64,000 nucleotides of DNA from Paeniglutamicibacter terrestris (GCF_012271785.1 NZ_JAAWVT010000004.1:186001-250000); one strand, 5' to 3'; numbered from the stretch's first letter, positions 1-8,719 are shown. Numbers and translations: made by a program. Notes: a model not told the origin generated them from the letters alone.

Positions 1-1
1 G

Positions 2-199
2 CCGTTCAAGCTCACCGAGTACGAGAAGGTCTACGGAACGGTTGAAGGCAACGACATCTTTGATGTGCGCGGACTGTCCCGTGACGGTGTGATGGTGGTG
101 GTCCGCCCCGACCAGTACGTGGCCAATGTGCTGCCGCTTGGTGCGACGGCCGAACTCGGCGAGTTCTTCGCGCAGATCCACTCGGGAGCGCACGTCTAA
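2..199 (+). CDS. FAD-dependent aromatic hydroxylase (phenol 2-monooxygenase type), C-terminal fragment
   Basis: Only the last 65 codons are in the window; the reading frame is open from base 2 to the TAA at 197-199. The fragment contains VRGLSRDGVMVVVRPDQYVA, typical of the thioredoxin-like C-terminal domain of phenol 2-monooxygenase and 3-hydroxybenzoate 4-monooxygenase flavoproteins, where RPDQYV lies close to the end. These enzymes hydroxylate aromatic rings with NADPH and O2. The FAD-binding part lies outside the window, so the substrate cannot be judged. It runs toward the minus-strand regulator at 248-1858. The assignment to the family is fairly secure; the exact enzyme is not. Confidence 0.75.
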   Translation, partial: PFKLTEYEKVYGTVEGNDIFDVRGLSRDGVMVVVRPDQYVANVLPLGATAELGEFFAQIHSGAHV

Positions 200-247
200 G
201 ACGCCTCTGGTGAGGCCGGCCTCGGAGCATGCGCTCCGGGGCCCGCC

Positions 248-1858
248 TCATGCCCGGGAGGTGCCGCGATCCCACAATCCGTTCTCGAGCGCAAAGAGCG
301 TTGCCGTCACCCGATTCGTCGCACCGATCTTCAGATAAATGTGTTCCACATGGTTGCGCGCGGTTTTTGGGGCAATCACCAGTGCTGCGGCAATGTCTTT
401 GTTGTTCATCCCGCGGCAGATCAGGGCCAGCACCTCAAGCTCCCGCCCGGTCAAACCGGCCGGACCGCCGGAGCGTCGCGCGGGCCCCATGGGTCCAGCG
501 GCCGCGAGCACGGCATCAACCACCGAGGCATCCAGGCGCCCGGCCGCCGCCTCGGCACGCAACCGCTCCCCCGCGGCTCGCGGGAGCAACGCCGCCCGGT
601 GCGGCCGCGGCTCCAGGTAACTTTGATAGGCATCTGCTGCGGCAAGAAGGCGTTGGCTGGGATCAAGCTCCGAAGCATTACGCCCGTGCGGATACCCGGA
701 GCCATCTAACCTTTCCCGGTGCGCCCCGGCCACCTGGGCCACTCGGCGCAGCCCCGGCACCCTCGAAAGTATCCGCTCGGTCAAAAACGGGTAGAGGGAC
801 AGTCGCTCGGACTCCAAGGCACTGAGCGGCTCCGCCTTGTCCCATACAGCGTTGGATACCCCCATCCGTCCCAGATCATGAACCCAGCCTGCCCGGCGCA
901 GCACCTGTGTTTCGGCAGTACCAAGCCATAACTGGCCGGCGGCGTGAACGGCCAGGACCGACACGCCCCTGGAGTGCCCCACGGTCCACGGCGACTTCAG
1001 GTCGGCAAAATCGCCCATCGCTTCCAAAACCGCATCAACATCCTCCGCTTCAAGCGGGAAATCTTTGGGTGCCAGAGCCAGCATGGACGCCCACGGGTCA
1101 TCCTCCAATAATCCGCGCACCAGGTCCTGGGCCCGAGCACAGAAGAGGTCGGCCAATTGCGGATCAAATTGGGTGCCCCGTCTGGCGTGCACCATGCTCA
1201 CGGCCCCCGCCAGGCCGTGCCGGCGCAGGTGCACTTCGGCAGCGTCGGCCAGCTGTGTAATGCGCATTTCAAGGGGAATCTGTGTTCCGGAAATCCCGGC
1301 GGGCAGTCCGCGCCCGTCCCAACGTTCAAAGGTATGAGCCAAAATCCCGGGCAGCTGCGCGTCAAGGCCCACCCGCGCCGCCAGCTGTCCGGCAGAGCTG
1401 CAATGCGAAGAGATCAACTCCGCCATGACCGTCTGGGCCCGCAGACTGAACACCGCGCGGGAGGCAAGGCGCGGCACCTGCGGCATGTCATTTCCGGTGT
1501 GCCGCAGCATCATGGAGAGCATCGGCAAGCCCTTGGCATCGATCAAGTAGTAGTCGGAGCGGAAGGAGATGTCATCACCGAACTGTGCGGCCAATTCGAA
1601 GGAGTCGGCGTGGCAGCCAATCCAGGCCAACAGGTTGGCGTGGTGGATCCGCTCACGCACCTTCTGCTCCAGCGCCAGAAGCGCGGCGATGCGCAGCCCC
1701 AACACGGTGGCGCGCAACATGTGCTCCATTTTCTGGCCGAGCCCCAGATCGATGGCCAACGAGAGTGCCGCCAGAAGTTCACTGAGCCGCGGTTGTGGAC
1801 CAGTCGGTCCACCGGCCGGTCCAGAACGTTCGAAGGTACCCGATCCCGAGTTCGCCAC
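248..1858 (-). CDS. HD-domain (HD-GYP-like) LuxR-type response regulator
   Basis: A 536-residue cytoplasmic regulator read from a GTG. The N-terminal half resembles a degenerate first HD region. The second HD domain shows GHSRGV, VHDLGR near residues 326-331 and HRERLDGSGYPHG near 380-392, which is HD-GYP-like. A LuxR-type helix-turn-helix occupies about 469-525 (LTGRELEVLALI, then APKTARNHVEHI). Such a fusion could link hydrolysis or binding of a phosphorylated nucleotide to DNA binding; this is inference. It starts 40 bp after the stop of the gene at 1898-2638 on the same strand, so the two probably form an operon. The Shine-Dalgarno sequence at the GTG is poor, so the start may be internal. 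Confidence 0.8.
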   Translation of the reverse strand: MANSGSGTFERSGPAGGPTGPQPRLSELLAALSLAIDLGLGQKMEHMLRATVLGLRIAALLALEQKVRERIHHANLLAWIGCHADSFELAAQFGDDISFRSDYYLIDAKGLPMLSMMLRHTGNDMPQVPRLASRAVFSLRAQTVMAELISSHCSSAGQLAARVGLDAQLPGILAHTFERWDGRGLPAGISGTQIPLEMRITQLADAAEVHLRRHGLAGAVSMVHARRGTQFDPQLADLFCARAQDLVRGLLEDDPWASMLALAPKDFPLEAEDVDAVLEAMGDFADLKSPWTVGHSRGVSVLAVHAAGQLWLGTAETQVLRRAGWVHDLGRMGVSNAVWDKAEPLSALESERLSLYPFLTERILSRVPGLRRVAQVAGAHRERLDGSGYPHGRNASELDPSQRLLAAADAYQSYLEPRPHRAALLPRAAGERLRAEAAAGRLDASVVDAVLAAAGPMGPARRSGGPAGLTGRELEVLALICRGMNNKDIAAALVIAPKTARNHVEHIYLKIGATNRVTATLFALENGLWDRGTSRA

Positions 1859-1897
1859 CCTTGTAGTCTACGACCGTACACCTCGGTCGTGGAGGGT

Positions 1898-2638
1898 TCA
1901 GAAGCCGTCACCGGACCGAGCGCCGGCCACCACCGTGGACGCCGTTGACGGAAATTCGATGTCCAGATCTGCCACAAAAACGCCGCGTTGCGGGAGCCAG
2001 AAGTCGGCCAAGTGCTCCTGTATCGGGAGAGCCTGCGGAATCCCTGCATCGTGGCCGTTAATGGTCGCTTGGGCGGATTCCACCATCCACACCCGTCGCG
2101 GGTGCGCCCGGAAGGACTGCCCGTTGGGAACCAGCCCGGCCAGTGCCATTTTCCCGGAACCCAGCATTGGCCCCATCATCAGCCCCATGGCGCCGAGCAT
2201 CTTGTCGCTGCTCCACATGGCGGCGGGCATTTTTCTGGCCATTGCACCCAGCCCGGCCGTGGCCATGGAGGACTCAAGCCGAATTTTCCAGGCCAGGATT
2301 CCCGGAACCGTGATCGTGAGGTCAAAGGCGCCGATAAAGGTTGAGGTGACGGGAGCAGCAATTTTCGCACCGAAAGCCGCACCGAAGTACCGCGCACAAT
2401 TAAACTCCGGCGGAACATCGGAATAGATGCTCCAGTGCCCGTCGGGACGACGCAACCAGACCGCGTGGTATCCCGGGCCAATGGAGCTGGCGGGGAATCG
2501 GCGGTAGGCAAGGTAGTAGCCGGTTTCAAAGGCCATGCCCATCAGCGCATACCCGGAAAACCGTTCCGCGGTGCCCGGAGGCACTACCGCCGTGGCCTCG
2601 GATTCGCTGGCGCATTTCTGTGGTGTCATCGTGTTCAT
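1898..2638 (-). CDS. Conserved hypothetical protein partnered with an HD-LuxR regulator
   Basis: A 246-residue protein with a good AAGGAG ribosome site 7 nt before the ATG. I do not recognise a family with confidence. It has no signal peptide and no clear membrane segment; its middle is methionine- and glycine-rich (MLGAMGLMMGPMLGSGKMAL). The N-terminal part has aromatic-rich strands (GYYLAYRRFP, HWSIYSDV), which suggests a soluble beta-rich fold. It is first in the probable operon with the HD-LuxR gene, so it could supply or modulate the signal sensed by that regulator. That role is a guess from gene order only. Confidence 0.6.
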   Translation of the reverse strand: MNTMTPQKCASESEATAVVPPGTAERFSGYALMGMAFETGYYLAYRRFPASSIGPGYHAVWLRRPDGHWSIYSDVPPEFNCARYFGAAFGAKIAAPVTSTFIGAFDLTITVPGILAWKIRLESSMATAGLGAMARKMPAAMWSSDKMLGAMGLMMGPMLGSGKMALAGLVPNGQSFRAHPRRVWMVESAQATINGHDAGIPQALPIQEHLADFWLPQRGVFVADLDIEFPSTASTVVAGARSGDGF

Positions 2639-2728
2639 GATCGGCTCCTTTGCCTCATGATTTGAGACTAGGAGCGAAAGTGCGATCGGGCATGGGGCAG
2701 GTGCCCCATGTCTTGCCGAGGCCCGCGC

Positions 2729-3397
2729 TTAGCCTTCCTTCCGCCGTACTATTTCGTTGATCCAGGCCGGCGCGAACGGGGAGGTGCAATTCGGCGGTGT
2801 GGGGTAGTCCTTCAGCACCTCGAGGCGTTCGCCGATCTCCAGCGCGCGTGCTCGATGCTCCGGATGTTCAATGCCGATGGTGGCCAGCGCCTGGTTCATC
2901 GCCCACTGCAGGCGATCGGGTGCTTCCTTCATCTGGGCCTCGATGACATCGAGCAGGCCAGGCAAGTCCAGGCCCTGCGGCGATTTGGCGATTCGTTCGC
3001 TGGTCAGCGCCCATCCGGCACTGGCCACCACGGGATCGGCGGCTGCCTTCCAGGCCACGCGTAACTCCTCAACGTGCGCGCTCTTCTTCACCACATAGTT
3101 CACCAGCCAGTCATGAGTCTTGGGGGCGCGGGCCTGGCGCAGCATGGCATCGAGCTGATCGCGGCTGAAATCCTTGGGCCGGCAAATCAGCAGTGCCAGC
3201 AGCTGGGCGGCGGTGTCCTTGGTGGCCCACAGTTCCAGGGCCAGCGGTTCCTGAGTCTTCAGCCGCTTGGCCAGAGCGCGCAGCTTTCCAAGGTTCACCC
3301 CGTGGTCATCGCCGTGCTTCGCATTGACCGCGCGTACCTTCGGATCATCAAGCGTTGCCAGTTCCGCCAGCACCTCGGTTAACGTTGTTTCGCTCAT
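2729..3397 (-). CDS. DNA alkylation repair protein (AlkD-like, HEAT repeats)
   Basis: The 222-residue protein fits the AlkC/AlkD-like DNA alkylation repair family: an all-helical array of HEAT-like repeats that binds alkylated DNA and excises N3- or N7-alkylpurines. Family-like features are ALELWATKDTAAQLLALLIC and the AMNQALATIGIEHPEHRARA stretch. The ATG at 3397 is preferred over the in-frame upstream ATG because AGGAGG lies 5 nt before it. The gene is single, with no adjacent ada or alkA. Catalytic residues were not individually checked, so an unspecialised HEAT protein is possible. Confidence 0.8.
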   Translation of the reverse strand: MSETTLTEVLAELATLDDPKVRAVNAKHGDDHGVNLGKLRALAKRLKTQEPLALELWATKDTAAQLLALLICRPKDFSRDQLDAMLRQARAPKTHDWLVNYVVKKSAHVEELRVAWKAAADPVVASAGWALTSERIAKSPQGLDLPGLLDVIEAQMKEAPDRLQWAMNQALATIGIEHPEHRARALEIGERLEVLKDYPTPPNCTSPFAPAWINEIVRRKEG

Positions 3398-3558
3398 CCC
3401 AACCTCCTGCAAGTGTTTGTTGTGCTCTCCCGACTCAGTCTACGGAGGGACTCCCGCGTTTCACCGAGCGCAGCGGTGGATTGGTTCCGGGGAAAACCAT
3501 GCGGCAGAATGCTTCCAAGGGCAGGTACGCGAAGTGCTGCCATTGATTGAGGAACCGC

Positions 3559-5322
3559 ATGAAAAAATTCATCACCCGAATCCCACGGTGGGTGCGCCCA
3601 CTGTTGGGCATTTTTCTGGTGATCCTCGGCTCCGTTCTTGCACTGCATGCGGCCACCTCCATCGAACTTTTTGTGCTGCTGATCGGTGGTGGCTTGGTCT
3701 TTGCCGGCGGTGCCCGCATCGTCGACGCGTTCACACCCACCTCCGCCGCGGATGATGCCTGGCCATGGATCGCCTACGTCAGCGGATTCCTTCTGGTCGG
3801 CGCCGGAATCGCGACGCTGCTGTGGCGCGAATCCACGTTGCCGATGCTCGCCCTGGCGGTGTCACTCACGCTGCTGGTTTCCGGCGCCGTGTCATTGATG
3901 GCGGTCTTTAGGCGCGGAAGCAAGCACCGAGCCCGCGCGGCGATCGGCTCACTGGCAGCCTTGCTCACCGGCGGACTGGTCATACTCTGGCCCAAGCTCA
4001 GCCTGTGGGCCTTCGGTGTTTTTCTGGGCGGCTGGCTCCTCTTTGTTGGCCTGCGTCTCATCCTCGAGTTCCTGGCCCGCGACGCGAGTCCAAACTCCAA
4101 AAGGCGGGCTCGCGGGCTCCGTGGCTTCGCACAATTCACTGCCTCAAGCCTCGCCCTGCTGCTGGCCATCATCATGGTGTTGATGACTTCGTGGCTCCAT
4201 GCCGGGGATCCACGACTGGTCCCCGATGCGTTTTACACCCCACCCAGCGATCTTCCGAGTGCACCCGGCACCCTACTGCGCGCCGAACCGCTGATGGACG
4301 GCATCCCGGAAAACGCCAATGCCTGGCGCATTCTCTACACCACCACCAACCCCGATGACTCCCCGGCCGTGGCCTCCGGTACGGTGGTGGCACCGCGCCA
4401 CCACGGCTCCGCGGCGCTCCCGGTGGTGTCCATTGCCCACGGGACCAAGGGAATTACCCCACGTTGCGCCCCGTCACTCTCGGCGACGCCGCTGTCCGAC
4501 GGACCTGCGGCAGCATTACGCGAGCTGGTTTCGGCGGGCTGGGTGGGGGTCACCAGCGACTATGTGGGCCTGGGCACCGCCGGGCCGCATCCGTATTTGA
4601 TAGGTGCGGCCGAGGGTCGCAACGTCCTTGACGCTTACCGCGCCGCACACCAACTGCGCGAGGGGTTCACCCTGCGCGATGACACGGTCATTTGGGGCCA
4701 CTCCCAGGGTGGGCACGGAGCCCTCTTCAGCGCAGCGATCGCTAAATCGTACGCACCAGAAATCTCCGTTCTGGGCGTCGCGGCGCTGGCTCCGGCCACC
4801 AATCTGGTGGACCTGGCCCTCGGGGTGAAGGATGCAGCGGCCGGCAAGGTGGTTTCTTCCTACATCGCCGCAGCGTGGAACGATGTCTACCCGGAGCTCG
4901 ATGTCGCCTCAATGATCACTCCCGGCTACGCCAGAACCGTTCAGCGCATTGGAGAGCGCTGTTTTGATGGACGTGATGCCCTCTCCGGCATCATCGCCGG
5001 CACCCAGCTCTTTGATGCGGTGATTCCAGAGGCCGCACTGAACGGACCGTTGGGCGATAAACTGCGCGAAAATTCGGTCACCGCGGACATCGACTACCCG
5101 CTCTTTGTGGCGCAGGGGCTGGCGGACCAGCTGGTACTTCCCACGATGCAGGAGCAATGGGTGGCGCAGCGCTGTGCTGCGGGCCAAGCCATGGAATATC
5201 GCGAATATCCGGGCCTTGATCACCTGCCCCTGGTGGCAGATGATTCTCCGCTGATCAACGACCTTCTTGCGTGGGCCCAGGACCGACTAGCGAACAAGAG
5301 CCCGATTAATACCTGCCCGTAG
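3559..5322 (+). CDS. Membrane DUF308 domain fused to a secretory-lipase-type alpha/beta hydrolase
   Basis: A 587-residue fusion. Residues 1 to about 200 contain six or seven hydrophobic segments with the spacing of the HdeD/DUF308 membrane family. The remainder is an alpha/beta hydrolase of the secretory lipase type: HGTKGI, the GHSQGG nucleophile elbow, and a late DHLPL histidine. The hydrolase follows the last membrane helix and may face outside the membrane, acting on lipid esters; topology is inferred. The ATG at 3559 has GAGGA 6 nt upstream and is preferred to the TTG at 3547. Its last 17 bases overlap the tail of the convergent gene at 5306-6721. Confidence 0.8.
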   Translation: MKKFITRIPRWVRPLLGIFLVILGSVLALHAATSIELFVLLIGGGLVFAGGARIVDAFTPTSAADDAWPWIAYVSGFLLVGAGIATLLWRESTLPMLALAVSLTLLVSGAVSLMAVFRRGSKHRARAAIGSLAALLTGGLVILWPKLSLWAFGVFLGGWLLFVGLRLILEFLARDASPNSKRRARGLRGFAQFTASSLALLLAIIMVLMTSWLHAGDPRLVPDAFYTPPSDLPSAPGTLLRAEPLMDGIPENANAWRILYTTTNPDDSPAVASGTVVAPRHHGSAALPVVSIAHGTKGITPRCAPSLSATPLSDGPAAALRELVSAGWVGVTSDYVGLGTAGPHPYLIGAAEGRNVLDAYRAAHQLREGFTLRDDTVIWGHSQGGHGALFSAAIAKSYAPEISVLGVAALAPATNLVDLALGVKDAAAGKVVSSYIAAAWNDVYPELDVASMITPGYARTVQRIGERCFDGRDALSGIIAGTQLFDAVIPEAALNGPLGDKLRENSVTADIDYPLFVAQGLADQLVLPTMQEQWVAQRCAAGQAMEYREYPGLDHLPLVADDSPLINDLLAWAQDRLANKSPINTCP

Positions 5323-6721
5323 ACTCCGCGCTCGAGGCGATCCTGCGCGCTGCGTCAACATAACGGTCGGTCGCCAGCTGTTGGGCCAGGTGCGTGAGGG
5401 GTGAGGCGAGACGGAAAAGTTGGCTGGCGTGGCGGGAAACGGCACGGATCTGAAGATACACCGATCCGTCGGGTTCCAGACACGCGGTGAATGATTCCTC
5501 ACCGGATTCGGGGTGCCCGGCCAGCGTGCCGTAGGCAAAGCCGCGCCGATGTTCTTCCTCGATGAGGCTCACCACGCGACACGGGATATTCCAGCGAAGC
5601 TGCCCCACCCCGATGCCGAGGCGAACTCGGGTGGCCACGCGCATCTCGGGGGTGTCGGCGAGCACCCGTAATCCGGCACCTTCGTGCAATTTCCAGCTCA
5701 TGATTCCGGAAGCCAGCGACTGGAAAACCGCCTCACCATGACCCACATATTCGCGCCGCAGAATCTGCTCGTAGCCGTTGGGTACTCCCGGATTCTGGGT
5801 GAGACCACGGTCGGGGTAGCTGAGGTCATCAAGAACGCCCAGGCGGAACAGCCGGCGGCGTGCGGCAAGTTCGGCAGGACCGCGCTTGGCCAATGCCAGC
5901 CCGGCCAGTCCCAGTGCTGCCTTGCCGCCGATACGGGCCACTCGTTGGCCCACGACGGGCAGCTCCAGTCCCAGCATCTCTCGGTGGTTAGCGGGAAGGG
6001 TGGCGACGACTGCGGCAAAAAGCAACTTGTAACCGGGCAATACCACCGGGTCCAGCGGCGGGTTTTTCAGGAAGGAGACGACCTCGGCGACTCGTGGTCC
6101 ACCGGAAAGCTCTCCGCGGGCTTCGTACCCGGCCATGGCCTGACGTAATTGTTCCTCGCTGCGCGGCGGATTGGCCACCCCCATGAGCTCGCCGGCTTTA
6201 GCCCATTGCCGCACATACTCATCGGCGCGCGGTCCGAGGGGGCCGGAGAAGATCTCGTGGCTGCGCAAAAAGGCATCGGCAAAGGCCAGATGAACCCAGT
6301 CGGAGAGGCCCGGATCCGAGGCCGTGTAGTCGAGCTGCGCCCCGGAAGCCGTCAGATACTTCCCGGTGACTGGGGCGTGACGGCGGGCTACCCACGCGCA
6401 CGCCGCATCCGCTGCCACCGTGTCGCCATAGGTCATGGTGAAGATCCAGCGGATGGTGCCGGCCAGCCTGGACAGCGGGTCGGCTCGATAGTTCGAATGT
6501 TCGGCAACACCGGCAAGTGCCCCCGGATGCAGTGCCTGGGTCAGCAGCGCACGAATTCCGGCGGCGATCGGGCTCATCCCGCCGTGCACCGTCCAGACGG
6601 CAGAATCATGGGTAAAGTACCCCGCATCCGCACCAGCATCCAGCGCTCGTTCCCATGCCGGGTCGTAGGACTCTTGGGCGGAGAAGGTTTGCTGGAGCTT
6701 GGTGCGCAGCGAGGAGAACAT
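5306..6721 (-). CDS. DUF2236 (MpaB/latex-clearing-like oxygenase) fused to DUF1990
   Basis: A 471-residue two-domain protein. Residues 1 to about 290 match the DUF2236 family, related to the rubber oxygenase Lcp and fungal MpaB; ALHPGALAGV and WVHLAFADAF supply the expected histidine positions. Residues about 310-460 match DUF1990: a YVGHGEAVF opening, CRVVSLIEEE and GFAYGTLAGHPESGEESF. DUF1990 normally occurs as a stand-alone protein, so the fusion is notable. Function is unknown; a haem-dependent oxidation of a lipid or terpenoid is a family-based possibility. It lies 12 bp after the small monooxygenase at 6734-7054 and is probably cotranscribed with it. Confidence 0.75.
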   Translation of the reverse strand: MFSSLRTKLQQTFSAQESYDPAWERALDAGADAGYFTHDSAVWTVHGGMSPIAAGIRALLTQALHPGALAGVAEHSNYRADPLSRLAGTIRWIFTMTYGDTVAADAACAWVARRHAPVTGKYLTASGAQLDYTASDPGLSDWVHLAFADAFLRSHEIFSGPLGPRADEYVRQWAKAGELMGVANPPRSEEQLRQAMAGYEARGELSGGPRVAEVVSFLKNPPLDPVVLPGYKLLFAAVVATLPANHREMLGLELPVVGQRVARIGGKAALGLAGLALAKRGPAELAARRRLFRLGVLDDLSYPDRGLTQNPGVPNGYEQILRREYVGHGEAVFQSLASGIMSWKLHEGAGLRVLADTPEMRVATRVRLGIGVGQLRWNIPCRVVSLIEEEHRRGFAYGTLAGHPESGEESFTACLEPDGSVYLQIRAVSRHASQLFRLASPLTHLAQQLATDRYVDAARRIASSAESTGRY

Positions 6722-6733
6722 GATATTCGGGCC

Positions 6734-7054
6734 CTAGACCTGCAACTCGCCCATGTCGCCCCAGTCATTTCCCTCAACCTTGCGCGAGACGATTTTCGGG
6801 GTGGACACCAGAGCCGGACGCATGGTGTCCATGGCGGCCTTGAAGTGTTCGGAGTTGACGTGGGCGCCAGCGGCTTCGTCATCGGCGAAGGCCTCGACGA
6901 GGACAAACTCGGCCGGATCTTCAACACTGCGTGACCAGTCGAACCAGAGGTTCCCGGCTTCGGCGCGAGTGGCGGTGGTGAACGGGGTCACCAGATCCAT
7001 GAAATTGGCGGTGTATTCGGGCTTGGTCTGGAATTTCACAACGATGAAGTACAT
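6734..7054 (-). CDS. Antibiotic-biosynthesis-monooxygenase-type (YgiN-like) small protein
   Basis: A 106-residue ABM-fold (dimeric alpha+beta ferredoxin-like) protein. It begins MYFIVVKFQTKPEY and contains GNLWFDWSRSVEDP, FVLVEAFADDEAAGAH and the conserved HFKAAMDTM segment. YgiN-type proteins oxidise quinols or remove reactive quinones, often without a cofactor. It sits between the YjbR-like gene (23 bp upstream) and the DUF2236 gene (12 bp downstream) on the same strand, a likely three-gene unit. The substrate is not predictable from sequence. Confidence 0.8.
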   Translation of the reverse strand: MYFIVVKFQTKPEYTANFMDLVTPFTTATRAEAGNLWFDWSRSVEDPAEFVLVEAFADDEAAGAHVNSEHFKAAMDTMRPALVSTPKIVSRKVEGNDWGDMGELQV

Positions 7055-7077
7055 GCCCTAAGCCTATCGAGTATCAC

Positions 7078-7473
7078 TCAGCCACGCCCAACGATGCCCT
7101 TCCAGCCGAGCGCTTCACGATCGAGGCGCGGCAGCGAGGCAACCACCAGGTCGTAGGAGTCCTCGATCAGATCCCGCATCAGCTCCAAGGGAAGGCCCGA
7201 GGTGACGGTATTCCAGTGCTTTTTGTTCATGTGATAACCGGGGGTGATTTGGGGGTTGGCTGCGCGCAACTGTTCGGCGAGCGCAGGATCGCACTTCAGG
7301 TTCAGGCTTAACACCTCGCCGCGGTGCATCAGCAGTCCGAACATCTTCGCTTTTTCACGGTGACGTCCGGCCACTTTAAACACCGCCGCGTCCGCGCCGA
7401 AGGGAAAGTCCTCGTATGCCCCGGGCATCGACAGGAGAATATTGCGCCATGCTTCATAGTCCACATCGCCCAT
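7078..7473 (-). CDS. MmcQ/YjbR family DNA-binding-like protein
   Basis: A 131-residue protein of the MmcQ/YjbR (CyaY-like fold) family. It shows GAYEDFPFG, VFKVAGR, KMFGLL, LNLKCDPALAEQLRA, PGYHMNKKHWNTV and a DLIEDSYDLV C-terminal helix. The length is typical of the family. The ATG at 7473 is chosen because longer in-frame extensions run through the terminator hairpin at 7491-7539; an ATG at 7491 is possible but sits at the end of its T run. The molecular role of the family is not established. Confidence 0.85.
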   Translation of the reverse strand: MGDVDYEAWRNILLSMPGAYEDFPFGADAAVFKVAGRHREKAKMFGLLMHRGEVLSLNLKCDPALAEQLRAANPQITPGYHMNKKHWNTVTSGLPLELMRDLIEDSYDLVVASLPRLDREALGWKGIVGRG

Positions 7474-7490
7474 CCTAGTTCCGCTGGGCA

Positions 7491-7539
7491 TAAAAATGAC
7501 CGGTCCCGCCACCTGGGGGGGAGGTGTTGGCAGGACCGG
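7491..7539 (-). terminator. Rho-independent terminator after the pilus operon
   Basis: On the minus strand an 11-bp stem (CCGGTCC...GGACCGG with one T-G wobble, then GCC/GGC) encloses a C-rich loop and is followed by CATTTTTA. It lies between the sortase stop at 7677 and the YjbR gene, so it should end pilus-operon transcripts. Confidence 0.85.
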
Positions 7540-7676
7540 CCAGCTGACGGAGCTCATCCTCGACGCCTCGAAGATCTTCGATTGGTCGCAGGAGAACTCG
7601 AAGGTGCTCGGGTGGTGGTTTCGGAGTTTTGCCGATTCGACCAGAGCCAAGCAGCGGTAATGCTGGGTGCAGATCT

Positions 7677-8636
7677 TTAGGACGCTGTGTCAGCGAATCC
7701 GACCCGCAGACGTTTGGCCTGTGAACGTCGACCATCGCCGTACCCGGATCCCCAGAAATAGGCTCCGATGATGAGCAATCCCCCGCCGTAACCAACCGCC
7801 CACCATGGGAATCCTGGAATCGTCGGATCGGCTCCGGCTTCTTCGATGTCTTTGATGGGTGTCGGTGTGACCCGTTCGCCGGTGACAAGAATCCGGTGGC
7901 TATTGATGCCCAGGGGTGTGCACGTCACTAGGGTAATTAGGTCCTTGCCGGCTACCGCCAACAGGGTGTCGGTGTCCTCGGGCTCAACGACTTTTGTCTC
8001 TTTGACCTCATAGGTCAGAACCTCACCAAGGACCTGAATGGTGAATCTGTCCCCAACTTTGACCTTGTCGAGGTTGGAGAACATGGTGGCCTGGGCCAAA
8101 CCACGGTGGGCGGTCAGCACGGCGTGCGTATCATTGCCGCCAACGGGTAGGTGCGATCCTTCCAGGTGCCCCACACCCTTGAGAAGGACCTCGTCACTGG
8201 TGCCGTGATAAATCGGAAGGTCGACATCGATGCTCGGGATGCGCACTCTGGCCATCACCTCGTTGGCTCCGATGGAAAGAATGTTTTTGTAAATGAGTGA
8301 GCTGTTGCTCAGCACACCGCTGCCGGTAGGAACGTTGGTGTTGGCATCAAGCCGGACCCCGGTGCTTAGCGCGTCGTTGTAATCCCGTGCTTCCTCAAGC
8401 TGTTCGGCGATGGCCGCGCTGTCGCCATCATCCTCATGGGAAAAGCCACGAATGATTTGAGATTGGCTATAGGAGGCCACCCAACTCGACCCGGACGGGT
8501 AAATGACCACGCTCAGACCGATCAGCGCTAGGAGTGTGCTGATGATGGTCAGTACCCCGGGGCGCCAGCGTTTTTTGCTCCCCGACAGCGCGAGGGACGG
8601 GGCCTCTTCGGGAGCTGGGCTGGTGGCGAGGGTCAT
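7677..8636 (-). CDS. Class C (pilus-polymerising) sortase
   Basis: A 319-residue membrane transpeptidase that joins pilin subunits through an LPXTG threonine and a pilin-motif lysine. Membrane segments lie near residues 27-47 and 283-301, the double anchoring expected of class C. Catalytic residues are visible: His177 in TAHRG, Cys239 in TLVTCTPLG and Arg248 in NSHR. I do not see the Asp-Pro-Phe/Trp lid motif that commonly covers the active site of class C sortases; the lid region reads VPTGSGVLSNSS. It is the third gene of the pilus operon, 138 bp after the major pilin, with a hairpin between them. Confidence 0.92.
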   Translation of the reverse strand: MTLATSPAPEEAPSLALSGSKKRWRPGVLTIISTLLALIGLSVVIYPSGSSWVASYSQSQIIRGFSHEDDGDSAAIAEQLEEARDYNDALSTGVRLDANTNVPTGSGVLSNSSLIYKNILSIGANEVMARVRIPSIDVDLPIYHGTSDEVLLKGVGHLEGSHLPVGGNDTHAVLTAHRGLAQATMFSNLDKVKVGDRFTIQVLGEVLTYEVKETKVVEPEDTDTLLAVAGKDLITLVTCTPLGINSHRILVTGERVTPTPIKDIEEAGADPTIPGFPWWAVGYGGGLLIIGAYFWGSGYGDGRRSQAKRLRVGFADTAS

Positions 8637-8719
8637 CGAGAAACCTAACTATCCGTGGCAGGTTTGCAGCTGTTCTCAGGTATCCCCGGGTGGGGGGAAC
8701 GAAATGAAGGTGATGCGAC

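Noticed and set aside
200-247. Terminator after the aromatic hydroxylase fragment
   Set aside because: A 6-bp stem CGGAGC/GCTCCG at 223-238 exists but is short and has no T run.
7474-7650. A longer N terminus for the YjbR-like protein
   Set aside because: It would be translated through the Rho-independent terminator of the pilus operon and has no ribosome site; family length fits the ATG at 7473.
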